A DNA stretch of 64,000 nucleotides from Nitzschia sp. DOCU1 (taxonomy: Eukaryota > Bacillariophyta > Bacillariophyceae > Bacillariales > Bacillariaceae). The translations under genes were made by a program, and so were the position numbers. Within the stretch, counting starts at the first letter, position 1, and each line of letters starts with the position of its first letter. Positions 10,691 through 21,569 of the stretch are shown here, piece after piece. The stretch covers positions 3,997,534 through 4,061,533 of the forward strand of contig OX595986.1 in assembly GCA_951394045.1 (NCBI GenBank). Direction: 5' to 3'. The notes under the pieces are model-generated. The model had not been told where the DNA came from. It saw nothing but the letters and a program-made list of their open reading frames with translations, and did not search any database.

Positions 10691-11010
10691 ACGCCTGCAA
10701 AAGAAGGAAAGAACAAGGTAGTGAGTAGCACTGGGGGAAAGAAATATGATCAAACGCCCAACGATGCCCACTGTACTGAGCCAGACTTACCACAAGACAC
10801 CGAATGCATGCACAAACACATCCACCCACAACACAACCAAACGCCTGCAGAAGGAAGAAAGAATGAGGTATAAGTAGCACCGTGGGAGAGAAATATGAAA
10901 TACAATCAAACGGCACCAGACAATGCGCACTTACCACGAAGACACCGAATACATGCACACAAACATCCACCCACACCACAACCGACCTGCAAAACAAAGT
11001 GAGGACTCAA
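10691..11010. repeat. Tandem repeat of ~145-150 bp, two units plus a partial third
   Basis: Unit 1 is 10691-10840, unit 2 10841-10983, and a partial third begins near 10984. Each starts with CGCCTGCA followed by a purine-rich GAAGGAAAGAA-like run, then GTAGCAC, GAAATATGA, a CTTACCAC-AAGACACCGAAT block and ACATCCACCCACA. Units differ by small indels that break any shared reading frame, arguing against coding. Confidence 0.7.
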
Positions 11011-11600
11011 CGTTCCAACAACAAATCCGGCCAACAAAGTAGCTTTGATTGCAAGGTGAAGCCTCTGCCGTCGCGCCAACGTCTTTGTTCTCGCCAATCT
11101 TCTCCCCATTCCATTGTAGACCATCACAAGCAAAACCTCATCCAACGACATTCCTCAGCAATCCTCTTCCATTCCCTTGGAGGCCAATTTTTTATGATGG
11201 AGTCCAATCATTGGGGTCACGGATGTCTGCGTTACCATGTTCGGGACTGGAACATGCCACAGCATCCGCTCATCCACCAACTTGCTGCATCCAACGTGGG
11301 ACGGGGGGTTCCGGGGTCAATGGTGTATCACTGGCTTTGCCCCCAGTGCCCCAAGCCATGCTGGTTGCCCCCCTTCCCTCTCCTCTTCTTTTGGCTGTTA
11401 CCTCACAAATTACATATATTTTTCATAGCCAGGCGGGGATGTACCTTTCACACAAGGGAGATGAAAGAGGTTGCTTTTGGAGTCATGGTCAGTAATACGT
11501 GCAAAAGCTAAAATAGAACGAGGACAATCTTGTGAGAACGAAAGAACACCAGCACGACAGCAAAGAACTCACCTCGAATCCTAGCCCCTTCGTCAACAAT

Positions 11601-11720
11601 CAAACGATCCTTCCCGGCGTGCTACCGCCCCATGCCACGAAATTGTGGGAGGATGATACGGTAGCTTTTAGGGTCCCACCCACGGGGGACCCCAGGAACG
11701 ATCGAACCACCTGGACTGCC
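11601..11720. repeat. Hairpin repeat element, copy 1
   Basis: Begins CCCGGCGT; then GCTACCG (11621-11627) can pair with CGGTAGC (11659-11665) around a 31-nt loop; then TTTTAGGGTCCC and a GGGTCCC/GGGACCC palindrome, then AGAACG-like and GGACTGCCG. Copy 2 at 11781-11876 keeps the stem with a different but still complementary base pair. Confidence 0.6.
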
Positions 11721-11780
11721 GCCACCAGAGCAATCCACAGATCTCTTGAAAGAAAGAGAGAAACAAAAGACAGAACACGA

Positions 11781-11876
11781 GCGAGGATCGATCCCGGCGT
11801 GCTTCCGACGGAAGCTTTTAGGGTCCCGCCCATGGGGACCCCAGAACGTCATCTCCACAACTCAATGGACTGCCGA
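11781..11876. repeat. Hairpin repeat element, copy 2
   Basis: Same block order as copy 1, but the stem is GCTTCCG (11801-11807) and CGGAAGC (11809-11815) with a one-base loop, followed by TTTTAGGGTCCC and the GGGTCCC/GGGACCC palindrome, ending near GGACTGCCGAC. Confidence 0.6.
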
Positions 11877-12649
11877 CTTTTCCGCGAGACAAACAGCAGC
11901 TGGTGGCGCTGCTGAAGGACTGTCATCTTCATCATCGTCATGAAGTTCACGGCGATGATAAAGAAAGGAGCGACGCAGATTGCTCCTTTCGCAGAAAAGT
12001 GACCTCGATTGAGGGAAAAAGTGATGGATTTCGTGGGCTTTCCTCCCTCCAAGAGAGCAGTTTCGGCAGTTTCACCATGGTTTGTGGTCGGAGTAACCCA
12101 CATTCATCCATCGTGAACCACTCCGCGGTTTCGATTTTCGCCGATTGTATGCGACTCCATCCAAGCCCACGCTAGCTATCTTTTTCGTCGTAATCGTTGC
12201 CTCAAACATGCTGATTGCTGTGTCTTTTTTCATCCCACCATTGTCATTGTGCAAGCATTGAAGAGGCATTTTTGCATTTGTCATTGGTTTTGGACGTGTT
12301 GCCTCTTCGACGCGCTCTTTCTTCCCTGATGGCGGTCTTGAACTAATCGAAGTGGTCCTTCTGCCGCGTCGGCCGGCATGGACATGGAAGATCCACGCGG
12401 AAGCATTATCTTGGCGCACCCGGACGGTGCGATGACGTGACGCCATCACATTTTCGTTTGAACGGAATCCTCTCGTGTCGGCAAGTTCAAAAGAGCACTT
12501 GGCGATGAAACAGTATCCGTGGGTTGATGGACCTTTGGATTGCCAGAAGCATTACATCCATCACCATCAGCCTACCCGGAAGACTGAGCTATCTTGCCTG
12601 CAGAGAAAAGTCCTACTCGAAATTTATCTTCTTCCTCGTCCATACAAAA

Positions 12650-14110
12650 ATGGCATCCCTTAAGATTTCATCCGTCAGCGTCATGTTGATATGGGCGTCA
12701 CGCATCACTTTGGTGACTCCATTTCAATCAAGACCTTCCTTCTTTTCAAGTGCTCCAACCATTTCATCAAAACGTCATGTTCCTTTATTCGCAGAAGGTG
12801 ATAGCAGTGCTTCTGCTGGCGAGAGCGGTGGTATCCTGTCTCTCAAGTCGCTGCAGTCTCAGTTGGCCTCGGCGTTTACAGCGTTAGATGAAAGCGATCA
12901 ATACGACGCTGTTTTGACTGGGTTGTGTGCCAAGATTCTGGATCAACCAGGAGCGGGGTCAGGTGATCCAAACGCGAAAACACTCCAAGACCCCATCCAG
13001 TTAGTGGAAGAAATGAATGCTCGTCGGATCCGAGCCAGTCCGAGGTCTCTCATGGCGTTTATCGATGTACGTCATTGAAAATGGACGAATTTTAATTTTT
13101 TCTCGGTGTGCGACGCTTACTGATTCTCTTTTCATATACAGGCTGCTGTTACTACTCAGGATGCCAAAGCAATGGCTCAGGTCATGTCTCTTGGTCGAAA
13201 GAACGGAGGAATCGTCCAATATGGAAACTTGCAGGGCGAACTAACTCCAATGCCTGTGTCCCCACTCTCCAAAGTGCGATGCCCGGATGGATCCACCAAA
13301 ACGCGGTATGAGCGATTACAAGCCGTTCCAGAAGTACCCACGGATGATCGAGCTATGGAAGTGACAAGTGCTTTGGCCGTAGCTGGCGTGGTGGGCTTTT
13401 GTGGGACCGTCAATATATTGAGTTTGGACGCTATTTCGCCATTTACGACTGCTGTATGGATTTTGATTTTGGCCGTGGGGTTGACGGATAACTTTTATGA
13501 TCTCGCCAAGTTTGGAGTCAAGACCTTCGCCAAGGACAAAGTTGGGGAATTGCCAGAACAACTCCCTCTAGGAATTGGATCTGGAGCAGTCTCGGGCACC
13601 GTTGTTAAGGGGTTCAGTCGGTTGCTAAAGGTGGACACGGAACGAGAATGCGAATGTGAAGCGGCAGCTTTTTACGCCGCCTACACTTTGGGACTTCCTG
13701 TATTTTCGTTCCGGCCGAATGCTTTGGAGGCGGCAGTTCTGGTGGCAGAATCTACTCTGAAAGACAACCAAGTGGATTCTCTCCTTTCCAATAACGGTAT
13801 CATGAAGGTCCTGGTATGGCTCATGGCACCAGTAGCTATGGAGAGCTTGAAATATCCCGAGTTGATCCAGTCCGATCCACGTGAAGGTGCTGGTTTCCTT
13901 ACCCGTCTCGAGAATTCGAATCTTATCAACCGAGAGGAGTTATGGTGGATTGGCGACGAGCAAGAGCGTTCAGATATGCTGAAATGGGCATACACAGAGG
14001 CCGACCTATTGATTCGGCGCAACATGGCAGCAGTTACCGAAATTGCCCAGCGACTGACCGGGGGCGCCGCAACTGTGGCGGATTGCATCGCGGCAGTGGA
14101 GGACTGGTAA
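12650..14110 (+). CDS. Unknown two-TM protein with N-terminal signal-like sequence (possibly plastid)
   Basis: Exons 12650-13066 and 13142-14110 with a 75 bp phase-0 intron (GTACGT...ACAG), 461 residues. The start is the ATG after CAAAA, opening MASLKISSVSVMLIWASR, a signal-like stretch followed by a Ser/Phe-rich segment (TPFQSRPSFFSS), which would suit an organelle pre-sequence, though the exact A-F motif is lacking. Mid-protein there are two hydrophobic helices (SALAVAGVVGFCG and TTAVWILILAVGLTDNFYDL), then a KVGELPEQLPLGIGSGAVSG loop and a helical C-terminal half rich in acidic residues (ERECECEAAAFYAAYTLG). I do not recognise the family. The regular helices and conserved-looking Gly/Pro motifs argue for a real, conserved membrane-associated protein. 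Confidence 0.75.
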
Positions 14111-14941
14111 ACGTTGTCAAATGAACGAGTAATTCCGAGGTGAACAAGCCAGGTCCTTTTGCGTTAACATCCCCAAACAAACAACAACAACAACCACGGC
14201 CTCAATAATGGAGAAGAAAATACTCTGCCAGTCCCCCGCGAATCAGCAACATAGACGAAGAATACCATAGACTGCGGTGGAAGGCTTTCATGCCTTGTGC
14301 TAGTTTCTAATGTGCGAGAACACCAAGTGGTAGAGAGCGGAGATTCAAATGGTGTAAATTTCAAGACCTCTTTTCTATTGCCTGTACTACGAGTACAACA
14401 TATCTTTCTGCTACTCCAAGAAAGGTTGGAGAATACAAGTAGGCCTCCGACGAGCTATAGTACCGGTAGAGAGTAATACTAGAACTTTGGAGTATCGTCA
14501 TCATCGTTTGCTGTGGCGAGTTACGCGACAGACTGCGCTCGGGATGGCACGCGCGCGGCCGCTGTCACGGGAAAGCCAATCGTCTAACTGTTCATTTTCT
14601 TCAGGTGTGTAGAATGCATAAGACCCCTTTCGAACACTCCACCTTCCAGCCGTAGAAAATGCACCCCAAACTTTTTCTCAAGACCTCCCTCCACCCCTTT
14701 GGGTCCCTTGGGCGTTTTGAATGCCCGCGCGCGGTTCTACGTAGTTTCGAGGAACGTCGTTGCGCACGCGTTTCGGCGTAACAGCACCATGGGAACAACA
14801 GACTCACTCCTCCGCCCCCCACCAACGGCATTCATCTCTAAGCGAATTTCTTCCAAAGAGTTCATTGTTTGTTTGCTTCAATCCCATCTCTTACTTTCTA
14901 GCTAACACCGCATCGATTGACTTGTTAATTGACTTGTTACA
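14111..14941. other. Intergenic, no gene seen
   Basis: Contains the 3' UTR of the preceding gene and the promoter and 5' UTR of the UBL-BTB gene. The two moderate ORFs overlap each other and look random. Confidence 0.4.
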
Positions 14942-16220
14942 ATGGCGAACAACGGTGGAAGACAAGGAGGCGGAGGCAACGGTCAGATGAATGAACATGT
15001 TGAATTTACAGTCAAGGTATGTTAGCGCTATCTACCCCATCAACATTGCCGGCATTTGGATTTGGCGAATTCCTCCTTTCCCATGTCGTTTGAGAGAGTA
15101 CAGGTGACCTTAGGTCGCGTCTTTCTTTCATCCTAGATGCCAATGTCTCACCATTTTCATGTTGCTATGATGTTCACAGGCGGAAGAAGACTTGTATTTG
15201 ACGGGTTCGGAGAATACGATTCAACGCGTTACCGCGGAGACGAACTACTCCTGCTTGATGCTCAAGACGCAGCGCTTTTCATCACTTTTCCGACACTATG
15301 CAAAGTACCACGGCCTGCGAAAGGACGATTTGGAGTACTATTTCGTCAATCCTCTGGAGAATGAAGACACTCCGGAGTCTGTGCAGTTACAGCGAGGGGA
15401 CACTATAATGGTTCGAAAGCGACGAAAGCCAGAGCCTCCCGAGGCAGCAGCCGATGACCAGGAATTCTTCAAGGACATGCGAGATCTATTAGACGATGAA
15501 GAGCACATGGACGCCATCTTCCTTGTGCATCCAGAAGACAGCGGCGCCGGCATGGACACGGACGATAAGGAAGATGACGATCGACCTGGTACCATTGAAA
15601 TTCGGGCGCACAAGTGTATTTTGACCGCCCGAACAGAATACTTCAAGGCTCTTTTTCGCAAGGCAGCCGGTGGAAAAACATCTAGAGTCGCATTCAGAGA
15701 GTCTGAAGAATGCACCATCAACGTAGACCCGAATTTCACTCCACTGCACATCCGATGCATGTTGGAGTTTGTCTACACGAACCGAGTCCTTGGCATTCGA
15801 GACCTTTCTACAGATGACCTCTTGAGTATACTGCACCTGTCTGATAAGTGGCTGCTTCGGGATCTGAAGCGCCTTGTGGAGCATGAGCTTATCCGAAATC
15901 ACATGTCGGTTCACACGGTTGCCCGCATGTATGGGGCGACGGAAGACTTCAATGCCCAGCGTCTCTCACGAGCTTGCATTGAATTCATCATGGCGAATCT
16001 TCGACTGGTGACGGGTAACACATCTTTCGAGGAAGAAATGAAGAACTACCCGCACCTTTGCATTCCAGTTCTAAAGGCCGCTGCAGATTTGATCCCGGAG
16101 GGGCCGGTTCACAAGAAGCAGCGAACAGACCATGGTTCTAGCAATCCAAATGGTTCGACACCCGCGGCAGGATCGACTGCGAACGTCGGCTCCTCGCCAG
16201 TCCCCGACTCGGATCCATAA
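14942..16220 (+). CDS. Ubiquitin-like (SUMO-like) / BTB-POZ fusion protein
   Basis: Exons 14942-15016 and 15180-16220, a 163 bp phase-0 intron, 371 residues. Residues 1-20 are Gly/Asn-rich. Residues ~20-90 form a beta-grasp, SUMO/Rad60-SLD-like fold: EFTVKAEEDL, a helix LKTQRFSSLFRHYAKYHGL, then DLEYYF and LQRGDTIMVRKR, where the GD.I.V ending is typical of ubiquitin-like domains. There is no C-terminal diglycine, so it is not conjugated. Residues ~115-290 hold a BTB/POZ domain (IEIRAHKCILTARTEYFKAL, HIRCMLEFVYTNRV) with a BACK-like helical tail (LLSILHLSDKWLLRDLKRLV). The tail is Ser/Pro-rich. BTB proteins commonly bridge substrates to CUL3 ligases; that role here is inference. The UBL-BTB pairing is unusual to my knowledge. 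Confidence 0.82.
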
Positions 16221-16795
16221 GGAACAACGGATAGCGCGTTTGTCGTGTGTTGCGCAGACTACACAGGATATTGCTAATAGGGGAGCCCCTGACTATTTAA
16301 AGCAAAATTCGTTTGATTCACTTTTTACGTAGAGAACGGATTTCTTTTACCCTCGTTTCTTCTACTACCTGAGAGCTCACTTGCAACAACAACGACTTGC
16401 TCTAGAAGATGATTATTCTCATTTCCTTGCTCTATGAATCCCTCTAATAAGAGTGAAGAGAGGCCGGCTGTGTTTGGATGGATCAGCTCATTCTGATCAT
16501 CATTCCCGCCAGAGCAGAGCAGCAGTAGCAACTCGGTGCAGACAAGTTCTTGTCACGAGCAGAAAAGGCTCCTGATTGACTTGTGTGTCTTTTCACTCAA
16601 CATTGCAAGAACAAATGTCACTCCTGAAAGGGTGGGGTGCAGCCAAAGAATATAGAAAATGACTGCAGCATCCCATCAATCAAGCATTGTATAATTCCTC
16701 TGCCGCTGCATCAATAATGAGACCGAAAGATAGAAGAAGTGCCCCCCCCCCCCCCCCAGACACTGCTCATGAATTCACTCTCGTCATCGCCATTC
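16221..16795. other. Intergenic between convergent genes, with a C homopolymer
   Basis: Lies between the ends of the UBL-BTB gene and the Gln-rich gene. The only structure is a run of 16 C at 16742-16757. Confidence 0.5.
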
Positions 16796-17807
16796 TCATA
16801 CAACATTGTCCCACATTGTATCTTCGTTTGGAGATCGACTCGCCCTAGAATAGTTCCCGGATCGTGGTGGCGTCCGCAACAAACTAGTCATGATACCATG
16901 TCGCTTTTGTTTTTGGTTCTGGTATTCATTGGTGCGAATAATGACCCGCCCACTTCGCCCCCTAGCTCGTGTTCGTTGTCGATCGGCTTGGACGACCTTG
17001 ACTTCCACATCGTAAAAGAAACATCCCATGAAGCATACAATCATCAACAAGAAGAAATCTACAAAGCCATGATACATTCCCAAAATAGCATCCATGACTT
17101 GTTGTTTGAAGGTTCGTGGTGGTATTGCTGTGTTGGTTGGCAACAGCGACTGTTGTATTTGTTGTTGAAAGTCATACGAACACGATTCTGCACTGGAGGG
17201 TGGTGACACCACCAGTGGTGATTGATAGGGCACTTCTAATAAAAGTGGAATGCCTAATTCACCCAGTGATGGGTCAGGGGCTGACGGGAATTGTAGATTG
17301 GAAAAATCCAGTTGTTGTTGCTGTTGCTGTTCTTGTTGTGGGGAGCCCGTAGCAGCCGCGCCGTCAACCTGTTGCTGCTGCTGTTGATTATTTTGCTGTT
17401 GTTGTCGATGCCATTGACCTACGGACGGAGCCAAATACACGGCTCGATGCCGCCGTTGAGGTCGTTCGGTGCCTTGACACATGATACTTGCTTCCAACGA
17501 AACAATCGCCCCGTCAATCAAATCAGTTCCGGCAGTCGTGAAATTATGGGGCAACCTTGAACCAGGGAAGAAACAAACACGCGGGGTGTCAACAATTACT
17601 TTCTTCCAAAACAACGAATGCTTCTCAAGTCAGAAATACAACAGTATTAGGAGTAACTGAACCGAGCCGTCGGTTGTGTGATGATGATGAGAGTGCAAGT
17701 GCACCGAATACTACTTGCTCACCCAAACAGCAGTGTGATCCATGGTGAGAAGAAAAGGAAAGCTCATCGTCTCGGAGTTACCGTCGCGGCATGCGTGCGG
17801 GGTTCAT
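16796..17807 (-). CDS. Gln-rich single-TM protein, unknown function
   Basis: The long exon is sure in its body: poly-Gln tracts (QQQQQQ), a hydrophobic helix (FVDFFLLMIVCFMGCFFYD), then a basic tail rich in Arg. Its first Met is at 17482, but the frame stays open further 5' with protein-like sequence (AGTDLIDGAIVSLEASI). I therefore propose exon 1 at 17807-17782 (26 nt, beginning MNPARMPRR, donor GTAACT) joined to exon 2 at 17555-16796 (acceptor TTCAAG). Both ends restore the frame (261 residues). The 5' end is a model only; the minimum is 17482-16796. Family unknown. The single TM with cytosolic or lumenal Gln-rich and RS-like ends suggests a membrane tether or scaffold. Confidence 0.5.
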
Positions 17808-18399
17808 CAGTTCACTCGGAACTCCACAATTCACGAATGCTCTCGCGCGGAACGTTGATGGAGACGACGCGCGTGGCGGGAGCTCCCTCCGCCGGCACGG
17901 AGAAACGTTGCAGGTGAGTTCGCAGCGGTTCGCCGTTGGACTCACTTGATTGCTTTAGGCGGCTCTTTCCAACAGCATAGCTATCGCCAGACAGTGCTAC
18001 TATTATTAAAGTAGCAAAGAGTAAGCGCTATCCAGTTAGAAGCTACCATCTGTAGTAGTTTCTACATATCGGCAATTGCAGCAAACCTACTCAGTACATG
18101 TGACGCTAGAAGGAAAACAATTCGTAGTAGGCACTAGAGTTTATCAAAATGAATCAATTCGATCATGGGTAACGCAATTCGTTCCGTCACCAACGGAAGC
18201 CGAGCAAACTATAAAGATAGCTTCCAAAACCTTGTTTGTTTTGTTCGGTAATGGATACCTATCTATAATGGTTACATAATAGCAACGCCTCTCTATACGG
18301 ACAGTGCTCATTGTGCCACCAGCGTCCAACAAAGTGTTTCACTATCCAAGGCTGCCGTCTCGTCACATCCTTTGTGGGCTCAAGAACAACATCCATGAG
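17808..18399. other. Intergenic with an unexplained protein-like minus-strand frame
   Basis: On the minus strand, 18040 down to 17812 has an open frame with a hydrophobic start (LLFATLIIVALSG) and a convincing-looking C-terminal stretch (RVVSINVPRESIRELWSS) but no ATG. It could be an exon of the Gln-rich gene or of an unseen gene, or chance. The rest is featureless. Confidence 0.3.
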
Positions 18400-20725
18400 T
18401 CAACAAATACCAAATTGATTGGCACGCGTAATGAGACGTTGGATGATTTCGTCCTTTTCCAGACAGTCCGAAATGTCCACGTCCCACCCTCGAGCCGTCG
18501 CACGTAGCTGCGATAGACTAGATGTCGCCAATGGCGCCAACACACGGAGATAGTTTCGAAGATGAGGACGCTCCGTGTTGGCTTGATGAACCATTCGTTC
18601 CACAATCTCGGTTTGGTCACTGCAGTCCGACAAATCAATATTCACTTCAGACGCTACCGCACGGAGTTGTGAGATGCTCCAGTCGCGAAAATGGGAAGGT
18701 TGAAGATCGACACGAGAGCGGCCAGTAACGCCAGCCGAAACGAGCCGATGGACCATTTCACTTCGTTCAAAGCAAGAAGCTAGATCGATGCCGGCCTCAC
18801 GTCCGAGCCGTAAGAGCTGCGCGATTGAGTATTCACTGAGTGGACAATCTGAAACGTGAGAATGTGTTGTCGTCGTGGTATTATCGCTGATAGAGCAAAC
18901 GGCGCGCGGCATGGATGCAGACGCATCAGTTGCTGTCACAGAAGACTGTTCTTCTGCTACCATTTGACCACTGGTGGATGCCGGCTCCTCAGAAAGTGTT
19001 TCCATGGTAGACGATCCCCCCTCTGGCGGATTTCGGGAATCCTGTGGTAAACTTGCCTGAGCATAGTCTGGAGAGGAGCTTGGAAGATTCTGTTCTTGAT
19101 GTATCTCCAGATTTTCTCCATTGTCAGAACGTGCCCCAGGATTGGCAACTGAAGGATTTGCAACCACCGCTGGAGAGGAACTCATTAGATTCTCTTGTTG
19201 TGGTATTTCGGCATTTTCGTCAATGGACATATTATCGTCGTCAGATTGTGCCCCGGGACTGGCAGAAGAAGGATTTACAGCTACCACTAGTTCGGACAGA
19301 ATTGTATCGGACGACGAAGTGTCTTGCTGAGAAGGGGGTTGCGAAGAAACACTGTTGGCATGATTCGATGATTGCGTGGCGTTGTCGGGGGAGGGAGTAG
19401 AAGCCATCTGTGGTTGCTGCTCAGACATGGCTGATGCCGGCATCGACCATGATGATTCACTTGCTGACCATGTATGTTGAACGTCGTCTTGAGAACGGAT
19501 ATCTGATCTCTCTTGGACGGGGCTGGAAACCGTAGGGAACATGACCACCGGTGTCCCTCCCTTGACACCATTGGATGGGCGTTTCTCCCCTTCGTCGTCC
19601 GAACATTCATCCACGGTTTCCACCAATGTTCTTTTGGAAGGAAGCGATACCTTGCTGGCCACGTCTTTGGAATCACCGTCGGGATTGGATATGGTTGTGG
19701 CGTAGGCGTGTAGCATCTCGTTCTGGTCTTCCTCCATTCCGTCGGTCTTTGAATCGTCTATCAGGTTCAGCCTGCCACTATTGACAAAGATTGAAATCAT
19801 ATCCTTCTTTTCAATCACATCTTTTTCGTCATAAAAAACACCCGCCTCCTCCATTGTTTTCTTCAACTCTCGTATTTTCATAGCCTCCAAAACCTCTAGT
19901 TTGAATTCCACTGGTTCCGGCGCCGGGATGAGATCAATATGTCCCGCATCAATCAAGTATTGAATCAAATCCTTCTTTTCTCCGATCCCCATGGAAGGCC
20001 CTCCGCGATTCAACTCGACCAGCTCCCGAATAGACATGCGATCCAGCTCGTATCTTGCAAATCGTGGTTTGCGAGCTTTCATTCGTTGCGCCCGCCCCGC
20101 TTCGTACATGGGATCATCCGTCGCCAATTCATATCTACAAATGGGACACGTACAGTGATGATGCTTCAACCAGTCAACGATGCAATCCGAATGAAAAATG
20201 TGTGCACACGGCATTCGCATGACCTATAGCAAAAAGAATGAATAGATGAAGCGCATGTCAGATGCAGGGTGAAGCAGACATCGATGTCCTGTTCTTTCGT
20301 GTCTTTTTCCTTACTTTGTCGCCCAAGCAATTTCTGCAAAGAATTTGGACATTAGCTTTACTTGCATGCCATCGAGAACAAGACACATTTTGTACTGTGA
20401 CTTACGGTTCCATGCATATGCAGCACTCTCGGTTGTTCTCGTCGACGAGATCTTCTGGTGCTACGGCAATCGTAGGAAGTTGTCGAATTGCCCGAGCAGA
20501 TGCTGGCGGAATTCTGTTGGGGTTTACGGCGTGTTGCGCCGCTTGCTGTTGCTGGCGGGCCTGATTCCGCCATTGCTGCTGCTGTTGTTGCTGTTGCATG
20601 CGATCTCTTCGAAAGCCAAAGGATTCTGCCACACCCTCGGCTGCATGTGCAATGTCGTCGACCACTGCGTCAGCGACATTTTGGACGTTGTTTAGCCATG
20701 GCAAGTTTTGAAAGAAGCTGGCCAT
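18400..20725 (-). CDS. RING-H2 E3 ubiquitin ligase with five SAP-like repeats
   Basis: Three exons: 20725-20406, a 19-nt microexon 20333-20315, and 20223-18400; introns are 72 and 91 bp, 720 residues. Joining the microexon gives CCICMEP, then NCLGDK, then [14 protein letters not shown]...CPIC, a complete C3H2C3 RING (residues ~102-146); without the microexon the RING loop is too short. Two SAP-like helical repeats follow (MSIRELVEL...[13 protein letters not shown] and [11 protein letters not shown]...[13 protein letters not shown]), then a long Ser-rich disordered middle with an internal duplication ([16 protein letters not shown] against [16 protein letters not shown]), then three more repeats ([51 protein letters not shown]). 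The N-terminus carries a Gln-rich coil. Likely role: ubiquitination with SAP-like helices recognising nucleic acid or a partner (inference). It is convergent with nothing nearby. Confidence 0.82.
20315..20333 (-). other. 19-nt microexon encoding the RING linker
   Basis: Minus strand: acceptor TTTGCAG, exon AAATTGCTTGGGCGACAAA, donor GTAAGG. It contributes the last base of a Pro codon plus NCLGDK between CICMEP and [10 protein letters not shown], restoring the spacing between the second and third zinc ligands. Confidence 0.75.
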
Positions 20726-21569
20726 TTCTCAAACTGATTTTCTAGATACAAATGGGAAACATGAATGGCTGCTCGACGCAAAACTGTCTTGTAGTTGATT
20801 TGGAACACTTCCAGCAGCGGGTTCGAGTTTGGCAAGGAAGTATGATGTGCGCTGCGACTATCGACGACAAGGATGATGGTGGTGGGTCGTGCGCCGCCAG
20901 TACAGAGTAATACATAGTATTGCGTTGTTCAATCGCTGAAACGTTATGTCGATTCTTTCGACTTTAAGGACTTAATCGATCGCTTGGGATTCATCCGTTG
21001 ATTTCGGACTCCTACCTATTCCGAGGAAAGTGCAATAGTCGCACCCCATGGCAAGAAGCAGAAAGCAAGCCGACGTTGAGCAGAGCTTATAGTAAGTCTA
21101 CTGTTAGTGTTCCAGTATACAGACTCATTGCTGCAATGGGATGGTGGCTGCGTGGTAGTTCTTGACCAATCTTCTTCTCGTCCACGAACACCACAACCAG
21201 ATGTTGCTGCTGTGCGGTGGGCGCTACTCAATTTTGACATTCGCTAGAACAAGACAGTCACTTTAATATGCATTGTTTGGTGGTTGCCTGCCAACTAGTT
21301 TGCGGCAGCTCGTAACTGCTAGTTGCACCACTGCAAGCAGACAAGAAAACTTCTTCAGTAGACTACCGAACAAATTGTTGCCACGCCACGACTAATCTGA
21401 TGACCATCTTGATTTCGGACGTGGTAGATTACCATATGAGGCAACTACAATCTGATTTCACTACAACTGCGGCAACGCAAAGGTACAAGCGCATGATATT
21501 GTAAGTATACTTTATTGACTATTATTGGAAATTACTAAGCACCGGCTATCCCTCAGGAAAGTTCCAAAT
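20726..21569. other. Intergenic, no gene seen
   Basis: 5' region of the RING gene and the 3' region of the calmodulin-like gene. The 74-codon frame at 21016-21240 has no protein character. Confidence 0.4.

Larger units (their letters stand above)
9803..12649. other. Gene-poor, repeat-rich 2.8 kb intergenic block
   Basis: No frame here looks like a real gene: the longest (10268-10873 on +) runs through tandem repeats, and a 125-codon minus frame at 12072-12449 has no motif. The block contains dispersed and tandem repeats listed separately (10157/10426, 10691-11010, 11601/11781). It may be a relic of degraded mobile DNA or contain non-coding transcripts; no transposase or reverse transcriptase fragment was recognised. 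Confidence 0.5.

Noticed and set aside
10268..10873. 201-codon frame on + through the repeat block
   Set aside because: It runs through ~150 bp tandem repeats with indels, has Pro/Thr/Arg-biased random composition and no recognisable motif.
12072..12449. 125-codon minus frame starting MMASRHRTVR
   Set aside because: No domain, no targeting signal, no splice partner; in a gene-poor block.
16742..16757. C16 run as a regulatory site
   Set aside because: Homopolymer in a convergent intergenic; no supporting structure.
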